Assembly (NCBI GenBank): GCA_047495785.1
Contig: JBLDXI010000021.1
Location: forward strand, 1,426,001-1,490,000
Source of the DNA: Lepidodermella squamata
Taxonomy: Eukaryota; Gastrotricha
DNA length: 64,000 nucleotides
Reading direction: 5' to 3'
Both the position numbers and the translations under genes were made by a program. A model generated the notes under the pieces. That model made no database searches and was not told the origin of the DNA. It saw nothing but the letters and a program-made list of their open reading frames with translations. Positions 22,792 to 34,675 of this stretch are shown here, in pieces (the first letter of the stretch is position 1; the number at the start of each line of letters is the position of its first letter).

Positions 22792-23320
22792 GCTTAATAA
22801 TTGCTTCGATGCTCTGCTTTTTGTGACACGCAGGTGCTATTTTTCTCTGCTTACAATTTGTGCGAGCTTTTCGGCAAAGCCTGCCGGGCAGATTAAAAGT
22901 CGATATAAAAAACACATAAACAGACGTCATCGAATTTCCAATTTATTTCTGCAAGTTGTTGATTGATCATCATTTGAAAAATAATAAAACAAAATAAAAT
23001 AATATATTTACATCCGAGTTTGACTTTCCGAGAACGTAAAAATAAAACATTCCAATCATTTTTTCATTCATGAATTACTAAATTTCAATAGAGATACACA
23101 TTCAACGGAAGAGAGAAAATAAACACAGGTTCCCCAATAAATTTGATTGTCACCAAAAAAATACTCGATTTTTTTTACATAGCAGAAGTTGACGAACATC
23201 ATCAGTTTGCAAGTTAAATTTTTTGTTAAATTTTTTTCATGAAAGAAATCATAGCGATATTCATAAAATTCATAAAATGGAAAAGCAATAAAACACCGGA
23301 AGAAAAAACACTGCCGCTTG
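22792..23320. other. Convergent 3' intergenic region, no gene seen
   Basis: AT-rich sequence between the ends of the glucuronidase gene and the GPCR gene. It contains AATAAA-like motifs near 22,980-23,000 suited to either transcript. Confidence 0.45.
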
Positions 23321-25831
23321 TCAACAATGAGGCCCGAAGCCTTCCAACAACTCTCGCTCGTCAACCGTCATCGGCCGCGGGTATCGGTAGGCCATCGAAA
23401 CCCTACTCGAGTTCGAATGAGCCAGAGCCGGTTTCGGCGCCGCCTCTTTATTACTCACAGCAGAGCCATTGCTATCCCGCGGTTGATCCTTGACACTAGA
23501 ATCGTTGCTATTGACTGATGTGATTGTGGTGTGATTATTGTTATTATTCAAAACCGGTAGGACTGGTACGATTGGAGATAAATCCCACGCGGAGTTGTTG
23601 CATCCACTTGTCGCCTCGGAGTCGTCGAGGCCAAATCGATACCGATCAGCAATTTTCGACCCACTTGACGATTTGAACCTGAACTTGGGCAATTTCCGGG
23701 TGTTACGCCTCGAATTGCTGCCGCGCCGATCGCCGCCGTTTTTTCCGACGTAAATTTGGCCGATTTGTGGCATCTGCGCCACGTCCTCTTCGTTGTGCGT
23801 CGCCAACAGCGGCTCCTCAGCACCCGTAACAAATTTGACGGTTCGCTCGCCATTTTTCAGCTGATGACTCATCGGTAATTCGACGCCGCCATTATGCGAC
23901 GTGAGCGCCGGCGCCGACATAACGTGATGTGCTAGTCCGTTGTGATCCACGCTCTGCGGCACGCAGGACGTTCTCGTGTTGACTGTGGTCGGGGTTCGTG
24001 TGAGCAACCGTTGCAGGAGACCCCGGTGGTAATTAGAATGATCCGATAATCTACCAGCACCATTTTGTCCCACCCTAAACAAATAAATCGCATTTAATTC
24101 CCGATATTCGGAAATAATTTTTAAATACTCGATGAGCACAAGATGTCCGTTTGAGTTGGCAGCAGTCGCCCGATCGACCTTGTCCGGATCGGCGCACATC
24201 GACGCGATGATCGACACGGATGAGTGGAGTTTGGCTATCCACTCTTGGAAAAAGCGCCGCAGTTCACGGCGAAACATGCTACACGAGTAATATTAGCAAG
24301 CAATATAACAATTAATATCCACTCAGAAACGTAACGAGAGAGGCAAAAAGCGATAGCTATACTAAAATATAGATGGACACAAACATATTAATTGTGTCAA
24401 AAGTCAAATATTCGAAAAATGTGAATTAAAAATAAACAAGCCCCGAAAAAACATTATTCCCGCAAAATTAGACTAAATTGCAAATAATCAAACCGTGCAT
24501 TTTTTCAGACAAACCTGCCGGTCAAGCAGTACAAAAAGAAATTGATGGCGTTGTTGACGTATTGCAGAAGATTGACAGCTGGCCAGACGATTGCTATCGA
24601 AGGAGTGGACTTAACATTCTAACGCATTAGTAATGTGTCGATGATTCATAAAAAAACAACAAAAACAAACGACATTTAGATTAAATTCAACATAACGGGT
24701 GCCTATGTGTTAGTTAGTTAGTTAAAGACTACCAAGCTATAGAGAATTTCAATCGATCGACTAAGTGATTAGTGGGGGGCCTATCACACTGAATTTCGCT
24801 TACCATTTGTTCGGCGTATTGCCGTCGAACGATGATGTATATCGTGATGGGGAAGGTGAGGGCGAAGAAGGTCAAAGTGCATGAGAACATGATCATGGTC
24901 ATGCCGCTGAGGCGTCGCGATGGCGACGTTGAGGCGACGACGAGCTCGCCCTCGCGGCGCATCTGCAAAATGCGCCACGCTATGAGCGAGTTGGTGATTA
25001 ACATAACGCCAAATGGGCAAAAGCAGAATAGCACTAGATCGACGATGGGCCATATTTTCGTGTGAAATTCCTCGTACTCCTGCACTTCCTTGCATTCGAT
25101 GTAAGTTTCAGGCTCCGGCGTGGAATCAGACGACGCAAGAGCGGTCGAGTCGTCGAAATTAGCCGAACTTGGGGTCGGTATCGCACTGCCGTCTGAGTAC
25201 CCCGGCATTGGTGCGGGCCCTTGCTCTTCGAACTCGACAGGCACGAGTTTTTCGATATTTTTCATCGTTAGGAAAAAATGACTTTGGTAGCTGGCGATTA
25301 TGATAAATAAAACACCAGAGGCTATTTTCGCATTTCGTATGCTGCATATTGTCACAGAACGGTGCGGAAACCATGTTGATATAAACCGTTCGATGCTAAC
25401 CAGAGCTAATAGCGAGGAAGTGTAGTGAAGGGCCGTATAGAGCAAAAATAAATGGATCTGAAAAAATTGCAATTAAAAAACTAAATTTTAAATGTTGATG
25501 ATAATTTTACCTCACAACTGTATTTGTAGCTTGTTCTAACAACGTCGATGCCACGGTTATAGTAGGTTAGAACTTTCGATAGAAGGCCGAGGTATAGACA
25601 GGCTATGTCACAAATGGCGAGAATACTGAGTAGGAAAGCCGTTGTGTAAACGCGAAGCGCTTTGCGCCGTAGAATCAGAAAAGCCAGAATATTTCCTATA
25701 GTACCAATGCACAGGATGATGACGCCCGTGGCTATCATCGGCTGGCGAGCGCGTTCATTCGCTTCGTTAGCCTGCTTCGCCATCAGCTCTTCATCAGTCA
25801 ACTGCGGTTCAAAAGTCGCGAGATAACTCAT
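23321..25831 (-). CDS. Rhodopsin-class G-protein-coupled receptor, neuropeptide-receptor-like
   Basis: Exons 25831-25511, 25457-24804, 24618-24515 and 24278-23321 give about 680 residues; an extra in-frame 66-nt intron near 24,145-24,080 is possible. TM1 is MIATGVIILCIGTIGNILAFLIL with the conserved G-N pair. TM3 ends A-L-V-S-I-E-R-F (DRY variant ERF), followed by WFPHRS, typical of FMRFamide/chemosensory-like peptide receptors. TM5 is VDLVLFCFCPFGVMLITNSLIAW and TM6 MIMFSCTLTFFALTFPITIYII. TM7, on its own exon, reads AVNLLQYVNNAINFFLYC, with N-A-I-N-F in place of N-P-x-x-Y, common in this group. Extracellular loop 2 is long and acidic. The cytosolic tail is about 315 residues, Asn/Ser/Arg-rich and without a known motif. 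The N-terminus lacks a signal peptide, as is usual. The ligand cannot be assigned. Confidence 0.85.
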
Positions 25832-28800
25832 TGCGGCGGCGACTATTTCGATATTTGATGAATCACGCGAATTTTCGGCGCCTCCTTAAAATCATATCTT
25901 GCCAGCAATAAATCACAGATAAATCTAGACGAAAGTAGAGTTGACAAAGAAAATGTATACCGATGATATCCTATATTATAGTTTCCGCGTCCAGGCTAGC
26001 CTGCTCACCATCACAATATTAGATTACATTCATGATTTTTTATCAGGCTATTATACAGCATTTACCAGGTCGCGGTATAATGCATCGCATTTACAGCAAA
26101 AAAGGGCATGACGTATAGTAAACGCAGTGGGAGCTAAAAAGGACACGCGGCTGTCCTCTCATACAATCCTGCATGCAAAGGTAGCGCGCACCGAAAAAAA
26201 ATTGCCCCGATAAAGAGGGGGCTAACGTTGCCGCCTTTTTTATATATTATAAATAATAAGTCTGAGCATAAAGCAGTGATTACAAAAAAGGGCCCAAGAA
26301 ATGAAAGGGAGGGCTCTGATAGGTTTTTATCCGCAGGTATAAGCCCGGGAAAATCCTAGGTTAGAAGTAGATTACGCTTCCTATTTTTTAACGCGTTTAT
26401 TTTGGTTAAAATAATACGCGCAGTTATAAATATCGCTTGATAATATTAAATGACCTAAATACGACGTTTAGAATATCGTGAACCCTAATCAGGTTGTTAT
26501 ATGTAAAGTTCAATCAAGTCAAGTGATGATGTGAATCCTCGTGAAAAAAGAGACAATTAGGAAAAATTAGCTAGATATCACTATAATATAAATTATGTAC
26601 TAGCTTTATATAGCCAATACAGTAAAAAAGCAGTGTCAACTTATATACAAAAATTATACGCATGTGAAGATGATATGCGATAAGAGGAAGACGCAGAAAA
26701 TTGCTAGTATAATCGATTTCTAAGAGTTTGTGGATACTCTACGTTTTGTAGCGTTTATTGCGAGACGCTATAGCAAGTAGCATTTTGTGTCAAAAAATAC
26801 GTAAAAGATGAGCGCCATAAAAAATGGAGGCGGAAATTCTACTTCGCCGTGCTGTGTTAGTCCAGAGCTGTTCCGCTGTCTACTTGTAATGCTGCCGTGA
26901 TGACATCACGCCGGCAAATAAACTTGCTGTAAATATAAAAGAGAATTTACCAGAAATTCGCGACGAATGAGCTGCGCGTCTAAGCTAACATTATCGAATT
27001 TTATTCGGTAAGAAAACATCAAAAAATTATGTCGCATTTTCCACCGCAGGCCGCACGTCTTCGATTGGGAAAATTGAACCATCAATACCGACAGTAATTA
27101 ACACGAAATAGGGAGCAAAAAAATTTGTGCTTTGAAAGACACGGCGAGAAAACGGCTGGATAATTAATAATAAAACGGAGGTAGAGAAATGTAGCTATTG
27201 ATTGTGGTAAAAGACGCGCGTGTCGTTCTTTACACCTTGAAACACTGATCCTATGGTGACCAGGCGTGTCAGAACGACGGCTCTCTATTTCGATCGAATT
27301 TATTAATTTACATTCCTTGTTTGAATAATAATTTTTTGCATACTGCGTGAAAACACGGTAAAAAACAGCAAAATAAACTTAATGGCACTATGAAGGACCT
27401 ATTCACTAAACGTGGAAAAATTGATGATGAATTGATGCTGCTCTTTTTTGCTCGCGACGGACGCGTATAATTGAAGATCGTCAACTATGTCGGGTGTTTA
27501 CTTTGGCTTTGCTTGCTCTTGCTATGTGCTCGGTTTTTTATTGGCACGCCCCCTATTACTAAAGGGGTTTATATTGGGTCAGAATAAAATTAGAATAAAT
27601 TTAATTAGAGATGATCTGAAGAAAATTATACTCATCTCCAACATCTCTTCATCCTACCAGGGTGACTGCTATTCAACTCGATAGCATTTCACAATCAATA
27701 GCTGCGTATTGAGATTTTCGCCAATTAAAATGCGCAACTTATTTCAATGGTACAACTCCGAACGCAGGTGTTGGCTCTCTGACTACGGAATCGATTTTTC
27801 TTTGCAATAGATTGCTGGGAAATTACTTTCAGCCAACACATTTTCATATTTGGGAAATTTAAGATGTAAAAAAACCAGAAAAAATGTTGAAATAGTATAG
27901 CCCATTTGATGATATAGAAGCCTATTGCAAAAGTTAACCAAATTCGCGGGGTATAAGGTATAACTGGGTCCGAAAAATCAAACATTTTCGGTAAAGTAAA
28001 AATTTGGAAGATGGAAATTAAACATCGAACGGGTTCCGTATTATGGAATAGCTATTGTCAGCAATGTCTTCTCGACAAAATATATCCGCAGACATAATAA
28101 TGGATTTCAATTTTTCGACAGCACGTGACATGACTTATGAAAAGGCTTTACGACAGGCCGTTAAAAGCTACATATAACTGTATAATGCAGTTATATCAAA
28201 ACGCGCAGTATATTTTCAAGCGGAAATATTCCCCATATCGATCGGAAAGCGAACCATCGCGCAGCATGAATCTAATAATGATTGAATCGATTGCATTATG
28301 GGCGCAATATCAAAAATTCAGCTCCCGCCACTTATACAGGAAACCAATATGGAGAGAGCGCAATTAAAGAGCATCTCTCCTAAACGAGGACATGGCTGAT
28401 ATATTGGGTGAAAAAAACAGAAAGATCTGGATGATTTTGTATTGAACTGTCGAATTATAGTTATGTATAACGGTAGTTCTGAAAAAACAGAATTCATTCT
28501 TTTTTTCAACAAAAATGAGAAGGAAAATTCCTATCAGCATAAGTAGCTTTCAGCTTAATCATAGGCCTAGAAATTGTCTAGGTTGCAAAGACATTTTTTA
28601 GAGCTCGATGATGAACTACGCCGGCTCCAGATTAGAAGGATGAAGGTCATTGTCGTCTATACGGTGTGCGATTTCGCTTAAAAAGCACGACCGAGTAGGT
28701 AATGGTTCATTCACCGGAAAGAATCACTAAGATTATTTTTAGTAAAAAGCTTTGTCTATAACCAGCATGACAGGCAATGATGATTGCGTATGATATACAC

Positions 28801-31199
28801 ACCATTTTTTGAATAAAAAAAGGCCGATCGATCGATACTGGCAGTAGAGCAGCCACTAGGTTAGATTACTGCAAATAAAAGCGCCGATGAAAAGTAAGCG
28901 AGGAAAGCATGTAGAGTATAGAGATGATGAAATTGGAAAAATATTCAGACAATAAATTGGGTATAAAGCAGAAGACGGCGTGGCGCGAATAATGAAATCA
29001 CTTTACCATAAACCGGGAACGAAACGAGAGTTTCGGACTCGTCTTATAACTTCATTCTGAGCGCTACGAAAAAGGCAGAGCTGTCTGATTATATTCAAAA
29101 TATAATAGTATGTATTCGGTTTATTAATTTAGAAATAAAGCCCAATTAGACATGTGCATATATCGGATGTAAATTCAACAGGAAGAATCCTCTAGAAGTT
29201 ATACTTCGATTCACATTTTACCGCCATATAGATATTGCATCCACCCTAATATTCTTGTTATTAAAACGGAAACGTAAGATGAAAAAATGTGTTGTGGAAA
29301 CAATTTGCCGCTTATATAATAGCTGATAACTGGCTCCAATATTCTTTTTTTGTGGCGGTATGCGAAAAGTGAAAACTGTTATAATAGCCAGCAGCAATCC
29401 AGAGTAAAAAACTGGGGTTTCCTAGTTGCGGTTATTTTCGATTCCCACTAACACTATCGGATTTATTGCTGGCAGTGGCGAAAGGAAGAACGCTATATCT
29501 ACACGATATAGAACGGCCTCGCAGTCGTTCCCTTTTATCTCTATAACGGAATGTAATACGCAAAAACGCCGAAATCGCCGCTTGATCCACCAACTACGCA
29601 AGCTTATTTAACCTGGTAATAAATTATGGGTCAAATGAAAAAACGTGAAAAAAAGTTTCTCGGCTTCTGAGGGGTGTGGCAATAATCACGAACAATCAAA
29701 TTAATTAAACGCCCCCATATTCAAGAAAGGATCTCGAATTTGATTGCGGCACAAGTTTGAATGCCGCCATAGCTGCGCCATAAATAGCGCTTAACTAAGA
29801 GCTGCTTGACACTTCAATTTTTCACAGAAACGCGCCGGATTGATTTTTTGTCGCGATTTCATAGCTTTTTTAGGTATGGTACGTGGCGAATAGTTGTCGC
29901 AAATTACTTGCATAGCCGCTGACGTTGTCGGTCTTGTAGAGAAGTTGAAGCCTAGAATGCTCACTCGCATAATAGCCGGATAGATTCTAAAATCAAGGGG
30001 CCAGCTTTTATCCGTCGAAATAGCTTTTGCAATAGGTTGAAATAATCTACAGCTTGAATCTGAAATTTCAATCTTCTGTGTTTTGCTGACTTTTTTTAAT
30101 AAAAAAAATTTCATATCCCCTCGTGATCGCATGCAGGCTAGGTTAGTTCGTTCAATATAATCAGCGCAAACAGCATATGGATACAAATAATTTCGCATTG
30201 CTCACGTGGTTGCTATAATATTTTATATCATCATAATATTATAACAAACAAAGCAATGTGGTGAAAAATTACAACTCAACCGTGACTACACGCGAGCCAC
30301 TAATGCTTCCGCTTCAGAATACAAAAAAATGATGAAATCAATCTTTTTCAGCTGTTTTATTGCTCGTTTTAACGTTGTAACTTTGCAAAGATAAACTGTT
30401 GTTGAAAATTATTCATTATATAAACCAATCCGATACTTCTTCGTTTGCTATTTTATAATATAGAGACATGCTGTGGTTTTCGTTACAATACTATTTACAT
30501 GCGCAAGAATAATACAACCATTTCAAAACTATAGGGTTAATTCTTCATATTTTTTCAGTCCTCTCACTTAAAATAACAAAATTTGAACCCGCATTCAAAA
30601 TGGGGTTCCTAAATTTTCAGCCTAAAAAAATCGCGAATAATTGTCTATTTCAACTGTATGGAAGAACGCTTTTTGGCACCAAACATATTTTTCGCGTCAA
30701 ATAATAACGAGATTTCAGTGTGCAGGACGATGAAAATAATATTAATATAGGATTTTCAAGCCTTGTATAACAAAACGGTGAAAGAATCGAAGTCGGTGAG
30801 AAACTAATTCCAAGGCAAAGCTTCGACAAAGTTTTGGTGGTGAGATTATACAAGCTCCTCGTTGTTATATAATAAAAATGTTTTCAAAGAAGTCAGACGT
30901 TTTTATTCTGATCGCTTCAGACCGGTGTTGTTGTTAGATACCAATAATACATGTTCGTGCGAATTCGTTGTCGAGAGAGAAAAATGATGAAAAAAAAGCA
31001 AACAAAAAGAGATTCCAGCGTGTCAGCCGCATTGTCAAAGCTAATAAAACATCCGAATTTCAGGCATCACAGATGGTAACCACAAGTTGTGTGTTTTGCA
31101 CTGTACCGCCGTTGTAGCTGGCAACAGGAGCCGATTTCTTGCTTCAATGAAAATGGAATTAGTTCACCTTGTGATCTCAGCCGATTAGAAAAAGATTCT
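25832..31199. other. Gene-poor AT-rich stretch of about 5.4 kb
   Basis: I find no supportable exon on either strand. Open frames are at most 135 codons, with no signal peptide, domain or splice-phase partner. Sequence is AT-rich with scattered short hairpins (for example the 6-bp stem AGGACA/TGTCCT at about 26,140). It may contain regulatory DNA for the receptor gene or the untranslated 3' region of the TPST gene. No tRNA was recognised. Confidence 0.5.
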
Positions 31200-32496
31200 T
31201 CAGGGAGTATTTCCCTCATCGTAGAAAAGTTGATATTCGGTAGGAAGCTTGATTTTCGTGTAATCTGGATCCGGCGACGTGTCGTAGCCGAAGAACTCAA
31301 TCATCGGGGCTATGTGCGTGATGTTGGCCTCGACACTCGCCGGCACCTTGCCGACAAACTCCTTGAGCGCAGAGAGGTAGATCGGCTTCTCGACCTGGTC
31401 GGACGAGCGCTCGAACGCGGACAGCTTCACGCCGCCCGGCTTGCCGATGAGCTCGTGGTGGTGTAACACCGATTCGTTCCAAGGCAATTGTAGAAACTCG
31501 ACAACCTTAGCACCAACTTTTTTCGGATTTTGAACCAGCATTTCGTACCATACAGGCAAGCATCTGTAATTCGATATTAAAAATCGCCAATTTTTTATAA
31601 TTTTTCAAATCTACCTAGAAAGGCCTAATTCTTGGCACTGCTTCCACATGGTTTCAACAGCTTTATCCCATTTTGAAAGACATTGTTCAAAGTTGCTCAA
31701 ATCGAAGCCTGAAATAGTGACCTGGAAAATTGCGTAAAATTACTCATCTCTTTCGAATTCAAATTTGTGATTCGAACGAACTTTTCTTCTCACAACAGAG
31801 TGAATAGCCGCCCGGCCGTCCCGAATCATGAAAAGAAATTTCGCATTTTTGTACAACTGAGCAACGTAGAGGGCGGATTTCATGACAAAGGGGTCTTTAT
31901 TGCAGTAGCGCTTAGCAGGCTCGCCGTGTTTGACAATTATCTCCGAGATGAAAGCTGAAATAGCATCCCCTAGAACTTTCGAATCAACACCTGCGTTCTA
32001 GATGAAAAAAATTTACAGTTCACAAAAATAAGATAATAAATTGTGTTATCGTATGTCTTACATTAAGTCGCTTCAGTTCAACTTCGTCGTTAACCCAATT
32101 ATTCCGCATGAATAGCAATCGAGGGATAACACGAGTTTCCTCGCCGCACCGCACATCCGGGTGCGCATCGACCATGGCTCGCATTAGTGTTGTTCCCGAA
32201 CGAGGAAAGCCGCCGATAAAAATAACCGGTTGATGCCGCAACAAAGCAGATTCAAGTTCATGGTCGCCAAGACTAGCTATTTGATCCTAAAAAAATTAGA
32301 AAATTCCACCTTAAAATTTTTTATTTTAGCTAAAAAAATTGCTCACATTTGTCGATTTAGCATGAGAGCCAAACCAGCCGGTCGGACAGCCCGGTGGTGA
32401 TGGCCGTAGCATGATGATATAGAGGCACATGATGAGGGCAACGAAGAGGAAAAACGTGATATAGGGCAGGAGGCGTCCGCGGTAAGGAGATCTCAT
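31200..32496 (-). CDS. TPST: Protein-tyrosine sulfotransferase
   Basis: Transfers sulfate from PAPS to tyrosines of secreted and membrane proteins in the trans-Golgi. Exons 32496-32347, 32286-32062, 31997-31782, 31721 to about 31618, and about 31565-31200 join in frame to about 355 residues. A type II signal anchor lies at residues 12-32 (YITFFLFVALIMCLYIIML), followed by a short stem. The catalytic domain has the 5'-phosphosulfate loop FIGGFPRSGTTLMRAMVDAHP and C-G-E-E-T-R, where the Glu is the catalytic base. Also present are NKDPFVMKS, the 3'-phosphate motif FLFMIRDGRAAIHSV, KVTISGFD, and near the end LPWNESVLHH, GKPGGVKLS, ERSSDQVEKP and IAPMIEFFGYD. Length and all key motifs fit animal TPST1/2. 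The start was chosen to include the signal anchor. An active enzyme is expected. Confidence 0.95.
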
Positions 32497-33370
32497 TTCA
32501 GCCAGTTTCGCAGGTTCGATTCGTAGAAAACACGGGGTGGAAAAACAGGTTATCGTTGCTATACACGAAAAGTTGTTTGCGCAGCCCGGAACCAGGGACG
32601 CAGCACAGCGGATGGTGTGGCGTGTGTGTGTGGTAGTTGTGAGGAGACGGCGAAGACGAGAAACAGCAGTGTGTGAGCAAATTGGCCGAAGAACCAGCCG
32701 CCTCGCTGCCTCGTACAATTGGTTTAGCAAACAGCGAACACGCGCAAATTACGAGCGGAAACGCGCCGAAATTCTATTGTTATACAGCTATATTTGTGCC
32801 GTATTACTATTCCCCGGCGAGACTTCACTTGTGGCGATCGCAAAATCAATTGCACAAATTGCCCAAATTAACGCGCCTTGTTCGTTCCAAGCAACTGTAA
32901 ACAACAACGCCGATGATTCTGCTGGTGGTGATCAAGATGAAGCGCGGTAATCAGCTTCTGAAAACTTTCCCATGCGCCACGTAGCAGACACAGTAAATTT
33001 TAACAACAATCTATTACAAGAGTGAAATTTTCAATAATTTTGTTCAATAAATAGTAGTAACAAGTGGGCACAGGCAAGCGAGACTTGAATAAATTCGTCA
33101 CGCGACGGATCAGCTATCAGACCGAGAGAAAATCCTCGGCTATAATACTGGATGACAGATGGAAGAATAAATCAACGTAAATTCACGCTTCCGTCTACGC
33201 ATATTATTAGCAACAAGTCGTACTGAATCGTAAATAGCCACTCGTCATCACGTCATATATGTAGTGAATAACAAGCCTCTGTGACATTCGAAAATCATCT
33301 CCTGCAAATCAGCGGAAAGACGCGTTAATTTAGCACCTGAAGAGTCAACGCAAATAATAATTTGATATTT
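32497..33370. other. Intergenic region upstream of TPST, no gene seen
   Basis: This holds the TPST 5' untranslated region and promoter and the 3' end of the neighbouring ester-hydrolase gene. A 137-codon frame at 32537-32950 on the other strand overlaps the TPST 5' region, is Arg-rich and has no supporting feature, so it is not called. Confidence 0.45.
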
Positions 33371-34675
33371 TCACGGCTGATCGACGCGAATGACTCGCTT
33401 TGCCACATTGAAATAAGCGCGGTATTTGGCTGTCTCCGGGGTTGTATCTATATGGAAATGACCACCATCGGTTGTTGAATCGGGCTTAAAGCCATGGAAA
33501 TGCTCAACTCGCAATCCAAGACCCTTGAAATGCGACAAAATTACTCCTAGAAAATGAGCGAAATAAGGTAACACACCGGATCGTGGCTGATTAACTCTCC
33601 TGCCACAACTATTGGGGCATCAATATTGAAAAATTTGAGCCAACCATCGACTGCGGCTGAATTCTCAAGAGGGCACTGTGAAAATCCAGGCATCACGTGC
33701 ATCTGGGCCGTGCCCCGCTCGTAAATAAACACTCCACCTAGGGCCACCGGTTTCTCAGGTCCATAGTGAGCCAGTAGGACGTCGCGAATTCGATTGACAA
33801 AACTGTGATCATCTGATGTGTTGCTACTAAGCCTGCGCTCGCAGATGATTTCCAAAACCTATACACATTGCAAATAGTTTCCTTCCGCTGAGATACACGA
33901 ATGATCACAAACATCGCCCTCGTTTCCGTTAGAGGCAAATAGGTTCAACATCAACGCAAATTGATCGTTTTCGCCCACGGTCACAGAGGACTTTTCATCC
34001 TAATTAGAATTGATTGTTTCAACCCCGTGGCATAAAATAAATATGCAGACAAGTTATTACCTTCGCATCAAGAGTAACGTGGCGATTCCTCGTAATAGCT
34101 TTGTCATTGCAGTAGGTACAATCAGCGATCATCTGCAATGATAGTCAACTTTAGAACGAAATCGCACCCTAATCAAGTGCGCCAACTTCACAATTCTTGC
34201 CATTAATATGAAATGGCCCAGCCCCAGCGCCCACGACAAAAGAAGGGGCATGATATTCCGCTGCTTTCAAAACATCGGAAATAGCATATTTCTGAACTAA
34301 CAGCATTAACGGACGATAATTAAATATCATAAATTAGTGAAACCTTATCCAAGTTGGGCGTTGGTAACAAATTTTTGACACCGCCAATATCTAGCAGGGA
34401 TTCATTTCCACTTAGTCCTAACTCAAGAAAATGATATAATTGAATGTCAAAGCTTAATAAAGAAAAACCTTTGCTAGTGAGACCAAATGGAGGCTCCGAC
34501 AAATTAGGACATTTCTTTACGCTAACAGCAACAGAGCCGTAATATTCCGTGAGGCCCGTTTGTAAAACTATAGAAGATAACTCTTAGGCTGTTCAGGAAA
34601 AACTTCGTTTGCAAACCAACCAGAGGCCAGTTCACTCAGCGGAGGAGCAAATAACTCAGCCGTCTTTACTTGCAT
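33371..34675 (-). CDS. C11orf54: Ester hydrolase, C11orf54 (PTD012) family
   Basis: A zinc-dependent protein with esterase activity in vitro, found in nucleus and cytosol in vertebrates. The start at 34675 gives exon 1 (34675-34621), then 34567-34344 (probably with a further 57-nt intron that is in frame), then exons near 34,290, 34,130, 33,990, 33,850 and 33,545. Family blocks appear in order: a short N-terminal helix (ELFAPPLSELASVLQTGL), KKCPNLSEPPFGL, DIGGVKNLLP, the glycine-rich FVVGAGAGPF, MLNLFASNG, VLLAHYG...VALGGVF, HVMPGFSQCPLE and WLKFFNIDAPIV. The last exon has RVEHFHGF and GGHFHIDTTPE, carrying the His residues that bind zinc in the human structure, and ends IRVDQP as in relatives. 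About 300 residues, close to the human 315. Intact and probably functional. Confidence 0.9.

Noticed and set aside
32537-32950. 137-codon plus-strand frame opposite the TPST 5' region
   Set aside because: Arg-rich, no signal or domain, antisense to a real 5' untranslated region; likely chance.
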